Below, in pieces: positions 57,457-64,000 of a stretch of 64,000 bases of DNA (its first letter is position 1; each line of letters begins with the position of its first letter). The notes under the pieces are model-generated. The model worked only from the letters and a program-made list of their open reading frames with translations, did not search any database and was not told the DNA's origin. The translations under genes and the position numbers were made by a program. Source of the stretch: Streptomyces griseochromogenes (GTDB taxonomy: Bacteria; Actinomycetota; Actinomycetes; Streptomycetales; Streptomycetaceae); NCBI RefSeq assembly GCF_001542625.1, contig NZ_CP016279.1, forward strand, positions 7,936,001-8,000,000, written 5' to 3'.

Positions 57457-57569
57457 ATTCTGTCCAGAGGCATGGCCCGGAAGGGCCAGATCACCTCTGA
57501 TTCCCACCCGAACGAGTGAGCACACCCCGGCCAACCCGCATTTATGCAGCTGACGGCAGGGTCGGCATC

Positions 57570-57625
57570 CTGGGGGCGCGGGAAACCGCGCGGCCGGCCA
57601 CGACGAAGCCGCAGCCGGCCGACAG
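57570..57625. repeat. Streptomyces intergenic repeat downstream of pheT
   Basis: GGGGGCGCGGGAAACCGCGC followed by GGCCGGCCACGACGAAGCCG matches, in reverse orientation, the element type at 63494-63545 and 18330-18366. GGCCGGC and GCCGGCC can fold. Together with the pheT stop 18 bp away it is a likely transcript end. Confidence 0.5.
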
Positions 57626-57643
57626 CAGAACCCCCGAGGGCGA

Positions 57644-60156
57644 CTAGCCCCTCAGAACCGCACCGGTCCGCTCGCCCGCAAGGGCAACAGCAGCATCCCG
57701 GGCAGCCGAGGCCTCGTCCACGGTCAACGTACGATCCCCCGCCCGGAAGCGGAGCGCGTACGCCAGCGACTTCTTCCCCTCGCCAAGCTGCGCGGCATTC
57801 TCGTACACGTCGAACAGCCGGATGGACTCGAGCAGTTCGCCCGCGCCCTCACGCAGCGCCGCCTCGACCTGAGCGGCCGGCACCGGCTTGTCGACCACGA
57901 GGGCGACATCCTGCGTGGCGACCGGGAAGGCGGAGATGCTCGGCGCCTGCGGGACACCGTCGCCCACCGCCTCCAGCGCGTCCAGGTCCAGCTCCATCGC
58001 GCAGGTGCGCTCGGGCAGCCCCAGGGCCTTGAGGACACGCGGGTGCAGTTCTCCCGCGTGGCCCACGACCTGCTCCGTGCCGTCGGCGACGACCACCAGC
58101 TCGGCACAGCGGCCGGGGTGCCAGGGACCGTACTGTCCCTTGCGCACCACCAGGTCCGCGCCGGCCTCCTGGGCGACGGTCCGCGCCGCCTGGACCGCGT
58201 CGGCCCACCCGGCCGGACGGCCACCGCCCCACCAGCCGGCCTGCTCGCGAGCGCCCGTGAGGACGGCGGCCACGTGCCGGGGCTGCTCGGGCAGCGCCCC
58301 GTTCAGCGAAGCGATCTCCTCGTCGGTGGGACGCCGGTCGACGGGCAGGTGCCCGCCGGCGCGCCGCTCCTCGCGCGGCTGGAAGACCAGGCCCGTCTCG
58401 AAGAGCGCCAGGTCGTGCGAGCCACGGCCGTCGTTGCGCCGCAGCGCACCCAGCAGGCCCGGCAGCAGCGTCGTACGGAGCGCGGGCTCCTCGTCGTTGA
58501 GCGGGTTGACCAGCTTCACGACGCGGCGGGCCGGGTCGTCGGCCTCCAGGCCGAGCTGGTCGAAGACCTGCTCGCCGACGAACGGGTAGTTCGGCGCCTC
58601 GACATAGCCCGCGCCTGCCAGGGCCCGGCCGACCCGGCGGTGCAGCCGCTGGCGGTGGGTCAGGCCGCGGCCCGAGGGGAGCTTGGGCAGCGTGGAGGGC
58701 AGGTTCTCGTAGCCCTCCAGACGGATGACCTCTTCGGCGAGGTCGTTGGGGTCGGTCAGGTCGGGCCGCCAGGACGGGACGGTGACGATCAGCTCGTCCT
58801 GTCCGTAGACGTCGCAGCCGATCTCCTGGAGGCGCCGGACGACGGTCTCGCGGCCGTAGTCCACACCCGCGACCTTGTCCGGGTGGTCGGCCGGGACGGT
58901 GATCGTGTGCGGGGCGGAGGGCGCGATGATCTCGGTGACGCCGGCCTCGGCGGTACCGCCCGCGAGCAGCACGAGCAGGTCGACGGTGCGCTGGGCCGCG
59001 GCGGAGGCGGCCTGCCGGTCGACGCCCCGCTCGAAGCGGCGGGAGGCCTCGGACGACAGCTTGTGACGACGGGCCGTACGGGCGATCGAGACCTCGTCGA
59101 AGTGGGCCGCCTCGATGACCACGCCGGTCGTGGCGTTCTCGACATCGTCGTGGTCGGCGATCTCCGTGTTCGCGCCGCCCATGACACCCGCGAGGCCGAT
59201 CGGGCCCCGCTCGTCGGTGATGACGAGGTCCTCGGCGTGCAGCCCCCGCTCGACGCCGTCGAGGGTGACGAGCTTCTCGCCCTCCGCGGCGCGGCGCACG
59301 CCGATGGTGCCCTGGACCAGGTTCCGGTCGTAGGCGTGCAGCGGCTGGCCCAGCTCCATCATCACGTAGTTCGTGACGTCGACGGCGAGCGAGATCGGGC
59401 GCATGCCGACCTTCTGCAGCCGGCGCCGCAGCCAGATCGGGGAGCGCGCCTCGGGGCTCAGACCGGTGACGGTGCGGGCGGTGAAGCGGTCGCAGCCCAT
59501 CGGGTCGGAGACCTGGACCGGGTAGCCGAAGGCGTTCGGGGCCGGTACGTCGATCAGGGCCGGGTCGCGCAGCGGCAGGCCGTAGGCGATCGCGGTCTCG
59601 CGGGCGACGCCGCGGATGGACAGGCAGTCGCCGCGGTTGGCGGTGACGGCGATGTCGATGACCTCGTCGACCAGCTCCAGCAGCTCGATGGCGTTCCTGC
59701 CGACCTCGGTCTCCGGCGGCAGCACGATGATGCCGTGGTTGCCGTCGTCGCCCATGCCCAGCTCGTCGCTGGAGCAGATCATGCCGTGGGACGTCTTGCC
59801 GTAGGTCTTGCGGGCGGCGATCGAGAAACCACCGGGCAGCGTGGCGCCCGGGAGGACCACGACGACCTTGTCGCCGACCGCGAAGTTGCGGGCGCCGCAG
59901 ACGATCTCCTGGGGCTCGCCGGTGCCGTTGGCCTGGCCGACGTCGACGGTGCAGAAGCGGATCGGCTTCTTGAACTCCGTCAGCTCCTCGATGGTCAGCA
60001 CCCGGCCGACGACCAGCGGGCCCTTGAGGTCGGCGCCGAGCTGCTCGACGGTCTCGACCTCGAGCCCGGCCGAGACGAGCTTCTCCTGGACGTCGCGGCC
60101 GGATTCCGTCGCCGGCAGGTCGACGTACTCCCGCAGCCAAGAAAGCGGGACCCGCA

Positions 60157-60157
<1 letters not shown>
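57644..60157 (-). CDS. pheT: Phenylalanyl-tRNA synthetase beta subunit
   Basis: The 837-residue beta chain of the (alpha-beta)2 enzyme includes a tRNA-binding EMAP/OB domain at residues about 40-150, the B3/B4 region, the B5 domain (about 405-475), a synthetase-like fold and the FDX-ACB anticodon-binding domain at the C-terminus. It starts [14 protein letters not shown], the normal beginning of PheT. Its ATG overlaps the pheS stop by one base (TGATG), fixing 1:1 translation of the two chains. Confidence 0.97.
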
Positions 60158-61317
<1,160 letters not shown>

Positions 61318-61406
61318 TCACCGACTCGCGAGGGCCGCGTGAAGGACACAAAGGTGCCAAAGGCCGAGTCTAACGGGGCGGAGGTGTACGAAGAGCCCGT
61401 GGGCCG

Positions 61407-62552
61407 CTAGGCGAGATACGCCGGGGCCGCCACGGGCAACGTAAATCGGAACTCGGCGCCGCCGCTGGACGCGCGGCCGACCGTGATGGTGCCGCCGTGG
61501 GCCTCGACGATGCCCTTGACGATATAGAGCCCGAGGCCCGTGCCGCCGCGCTTGCTGCCCCGCCAGAAGCGGGTGAAGACGCGGTTCATGGATTCCTCCG
61601 GGATGCCGGGCCCTTCGTCGCTCACCGTGACCGACGTGCCGGTTTCCTCGCCTTCGCGCGGGGATGCCGAGGGCGTGATGTCAATGGTGACAGTTCCCTC
61701 GCCGTGGCGCACGGCATTTTCGACGAGGTTGCTGAGCACCTGGTCGACCTTGTCGGGGTCGGCCCACAGGGCGGGCAGCGGCTGCTCGATGCGCAGCAGG
61801 AAACGGTCGGCGGGCTGTCCGGCGGCGACGTAGGCCTGGATGTGCCGGCCGACGGCCGCGCCGATGTCGACGGGCTGGCGGCGCACCTCCAGGCGCCCGG
61901 AGTCGATGCGGGAGATGTCGAGCAGCTCGGCGATGAGCCGGGTGACGCGGTCCGCGTCGGCGTCGACGGTCTCCAGCATCAGCCGCTTCTGGTCGTCGGT
62001 GAAGCGCTCCCACTTGGCGAGGAGCGTGGCGGTGAAGCCCTTGACGGAGGTCAGCGGCGAGCGCAGCTCGTGGGCGACGGTGGCGATCAGCTCGGCGTGG
62101 CTGCGTTCGGTGCGGCGGCGGGCCTCGGTGTCGCGCAGGGAGACGATGACGCGGTGCACGGGTCCGAGGGGCGCGGTGCGCACGTACCGCGCGCAGACCA
62201 GTACCTCCCGCCCCCCGGGGAGCAGCAGGTTGCGCTCGGGCTGCCGGACCCGGATGGCGAGGCCGCCGTAAGGGTCGGTGAGCTGCCACCAGCGCCTGCC
62301 CTCCAGGTCCTCCAGGGGCAGCGCCTTCTCCAGGTGCTGCCCGAGGGCGTCGGCGGCGCTCAGGGCGGTGATGCGTGCGGCGGCGGCGTTGAAGCAGATG
62401 ACCCGGCCGTGCTCGTCGGCGACGACGAGGCCGTCGGGCAGCTGGTCGGGGTCGAGGCCGAGGCCGGTCTCGGTGCGGTCGCCGTGCCGGGGCGCGGGTG
62501 TGCGGCGCACGTCCCGCCCGTCCGGCGCAGTGCTCGTGCCGACCACGCTCAT
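61407..62552 (-). CDS. PAS-domain sensor histidine kinase without adjacent response regulator
   Basis: The 381-residue soluble kinase has a PAS domain at residues about 35-150 (GLVVADEHGRVICFNAAAARI), a HisKA domain with the phospho-His in AHELRSPLTSVKG, and an HATPase domain (LSNLVENAVRHG, SDEGPGIPEES, GTGLGLYIVKGIVEAHGG). There are no membrane helices. No response regulator is adjacent, so it is an orphan. The start ATG 62552 follows a G-rich sequence. Confidence 0.9.
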   Translation of the reverse strand: MSVVGTSTAPDGRDVRRTPAPRHGDRTETGLGLDPDQLPDGLVVADEHGRVICFNAAAARITALSAADALGQHLEKALPLEDLEGRRWWQLTDPYGGLAIRVRQPERNLLLPGGREVLVCARYVRTAPLGPVHRVIVSLRDTEARRRTERSHAELIATVAHELRSPLTSVKGFTATLLAKWERFTDDQKRLMLETVDADADRVTRLIAELLDISRIDSGRLEVRRQPVDIGAAVGRHIQAYVAAGQPADRFLLRIEQPLPALWADPDKVDQVLSNLVENAVRHGEGTVTIDITPSASPREGEETGTSVTVSDEGPGIPEESMNRVFTRFWRGSKRGGTGLGLYIVKGIVEAHGGTITVGRASSGGAEFRFTLPVAAPAYLA

Positions 62553-62602
62553 CCCCGTACCCCACCTCTCAGCCGGCGCAGGGCCCCGAGCTGGTCACCC
62601 TA

Positions 62603-63463
62603 CTAGCTCTCGGTGACGGAACGGCACCCTGTGCGGGCGCGCTGTGCACGGGCCGATGCATACAGACATACGGCGGCGGCCGTGGCGAGGTTCAGGCTCT
62701 CGGCCTTCCCGTGGATGGGGACGCGTACGACGGCGTCGGCGAGGTCGCGGGTCTCCTCCGGGAGCCCCCAGGCCTCGTTGCCGAACACCCAGGCGGTCGG
62801 CCCGCCCATGGTCTGCTCGTCCAGCTCCTCGTCCAGGTCCCGGTCGCCGGCCCCGTCGGCCGCGAGGATCCGCACTCCGGCGTCCTTCAGCCCCGCCACG
62901 GCCTGCTCGACGGGCACGCCGACGGCGACGGGCAGATGGAACAGGGAGCCCACGGAGGCGCGTACGGCCTTGGGGTTGTACAGGTCCACGGAGGCGTCGG
63001 TGAGGACGACGGCCTCGGCGCCCGCGGCGTCGGCGCAGCGCAGCACGGTCCCCGCGTTGCCCGGGTCGCGGACGTGGGCGAGCACGGCGACGAGCCTCGG
63101 CCGGGCGGCGAGGATGTCCTCGAAGGGCGTGTCCAGGAACCGGCAGACCCCGACCAGTCCCTGCGGGGTGACCGTGGTCGAGATGTCGGCGATGACCTCT
63201 TCGGAGGCGAGGTGGACACGGGCGCCCGCTTGCCGCGCCTCGCCGATGATGTCGGCGTAGCGCTCGGCGGCCTCCACGGTGGCGAACAGCTCGACGAGGG
63301 TCGCCTGCCCTCCGGCCCGATGCCCGGCGGCCTCCCGCACGGCCTGCGGCCCCTCCGCGAGAAACAGCCGGTCCTTGCCCCGGAAGTTCCGCTTGGCGAG
63401 CCGCCGGGCGGCGGCGACACGGGCGGACCGGGGGGAGATCAGCTCGGGAGTGACGGGGGGCAT
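62603..63463 (-). CDS. SpoU-family 2'-O-ribose RNA methyltransferase
   Basis: The 286-residue SPOUT enzyme has a substrate-binding N-terminus (RNFRGKDRLFLAEGPQAVREA) and a knotted catalytic domain with motif 1 HVRDPGNAGTVLR, motif 2 VFGNEAWGLPEE and motif 3 VPIHGKAESLNLATAAAV. It methylates a ribose in rRNA or tRNA. Position next to rplT and pheST is conserved in Streptomyces (from memory). ATG 63463 follows AAGGTG. Confidence 0.92.
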   Translation of the reverse strand: MPPVTPELISPRSARVAAARRLAKRNFRGKDRLFLAEGPQAVREAAGHRAGGQATLVELFATVEAAERYADIIGEARQAGARVHLASEEVIADISTTVTPQGLVGVCRFLDTPFEDILAARPRLVAVLAHVRDPGNAGTVLRCADAAGAEAVVLTDASVDLYNPKAVRASVGSLFHLPVAVGVPVEQAVAGLKDAGVRILAADGAGDRDLDEELDEQTMGGPTAWVFGNEAWGLPEETRDLADAVVRVPIHGKAESLNLATAAAVCLYASARAQRARTGCRSVTES

Positions 63464-63493
63464 CTTCTTCACCTTCGGGAGAGCTTCAGTTTC

Positions 63494-63530
63494 GCGCCCC
63501 GAAGGGGCGCGGGGAACTGCGCGGCCAGCC
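63494..63530. repeat. Intergenic repeat with perfect hairpin between rplT and the methyltransferase gene
   Basis: GCGCCCC-GAA-GGGGCGC (63494-63510) runs into GGGGAACTGCGCGGCCAG. It belongs to the same element family as 57570 and 18330. Its position just before the methyltransferase start makes it part of that gene's leader or the end of the ribosomal transcript. Confidence 0.6.
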
Positions 63531-63574
63531 CCCACCGGCCCACAGCCGAAACGAAGGCTGAGGGCCCCAACAAC

Positions 63575-63607
63575 AGGACCCGCAAGCCATGACAGCCTGC
63601 GGGTCCT
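63575..63607 (-). terminator. Terminator hairpin downstream of rplT
   Basis: On the minus strand AGGACCCGCA and TGCGGGTCCT form a perfect 10-bp stem with a 13-nt loop, followed by GTTGTTGG. It starts about 32 bp after the rplT stop and should end the infC-rpmI-rplT transcript. Confidence 0.75.
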
Positions 63608-63638
63608 TCAGTCACGTCGGCCTAGAGCCAGCGCGGCG

Positions 63639-64000
63639 TCACGCAGCCTTGGGCGCGTTGACGTCCGCCGGCAGCGCCTTCTGCGCGACCTCGACGAGCG
63701 CGGCGAACGCACCGGCGTCGTTCACGGCCAGCTCGGCCAGGATCTTGCGGTCGACCTCGACGTTCGCGGCCTTCAGACCCTGGATGAAGCGGTTGTAGGT
63801 GATGCCGTTCGCGCGGGCAGCGGCGTTGATGCGCTGGATCCACAGCTGACGGAAGTCGCCCTTGCGCTTCTTGCGGTCGTTGTAGTTGTAGACCAGCGAG
63901 TGGGTGACCTGCTCCTTGGCCTTGCGGTAGAGGCGCGAACGCTGACCGCGGTAGCCGGAGGCCTGCTCGAGGATCGCCCGGCGCTTCTTGTGGGCGTTGA
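63639..64000 (-). CDS. rplT: 50S ribosomal protein L20 (5' end beyond window)
   Basis: The last 119 codons are present, reading in from the window edge as [20 protein letters not shown] and ending [13 protein letters not shown] before [23 protein letters not shown] and [18 protein letters not shown] are the family signatures. L20 binds 23S rRNA early in 50S assembly. In most bacteria it closes infC-rpmI-rplT; those genes would lie just past the edge. Confidence 0.97.
   Translation of the reverse strand, partial: NAHKKRRAILEQASGYRGQRSRLYRKAKEQVTHSLVYNYNDRKKRKGDFRQLWIQRINAAARANGITYNRFIQGLKAANVEVDRKILAELAVNDAGAFAALVEVAQKALPADVNAPKAA

Overview
The window is high-GC actinobacterial DNA, almost certainly from a Streptomyces chromosome. 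The evidence is strong third-position GC, many GTG starts, several ATGA/GTGA gene couplings, ARG boxes, and the order argH...argCJBDR...pheST-SpoU methyltransferase-rplT. From memory this order resembles the S. coelicolor argH-pheST-rplT segment; no database was consulted. Sixty-two protein genes or gene remnants are called. No rRNA, tRNA, CRISPR array, IS element or prophage was seen.

Layout. 0-6 kb: cobalamin genes, a BluB-CobT fusion with a roughly 900-residue low-complexity N-terminus (cut by the window edge) and CobL. 6-10 kb: an acetyltransferase and a MetQ-MetI-MetN methionine importer. 10-18 kb: single genes (HAD phosphatase, two small membrane proteins, GNAT, small sigma factor, GlpQ, PlsC), a TetR/MFS efflux pair with a long operator dyad, and an aldo/keto reductase. 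18-21 kb: argG-argH under a well-formed ARG-box promoter. 21-23 kb: PPOx protein, L,D-transpeptidase and a frame-disrupted gene.

23-33.6 kb is the most interesting block. A divergent two-component pair faces a plus-strand run of two ferric-reductase-like flavocytochromes, two anchored FMN-binding proteins (one with a recently duplicated domain) and ApbE. Next come a 64-residue His-rich peptide, an ABC exporter and a protein kinase with degenerate motifs. I read the first part as a transmembrane electron chain passing electrons to covalently bound FMN outside the membrane. The peptide/exporter/kinase trio may be a metal-handling partner; that link is inference.

33.6-40 kb: a SigK-type sigma/anti-sigma pair and the argCJBDR operon. 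40-44 kb: GtrA, GT2 glycosyltransferase and a YfhO-type protein, a likely three-component cell-envelope glycosylation system with patches of unusually AT-rich DNA. 44-57 kb: small regulated units (CGNR regulator/SufS-like desulfurase, leaderless MerR/CMD protein, MocR/EamA transporter with overlapping divergent start codons), a phosphatase-fold protein lacking its catalytic histidines, a GHL10 glycosidase, a 3-hydroxyacyl-CoA dehydrogenase, a tail-anchored small protein, NUDIX, an NsdA-like regulator and a PP2C phosphatase. 57-64 kb: pheST, a PAS histidine kinase without a visible partner, a SpoU methyltransferase and the 3' part of rplT.

GC-rich hairpins and members of a Streptomyces intergenic repeat family occupy several gene ends.
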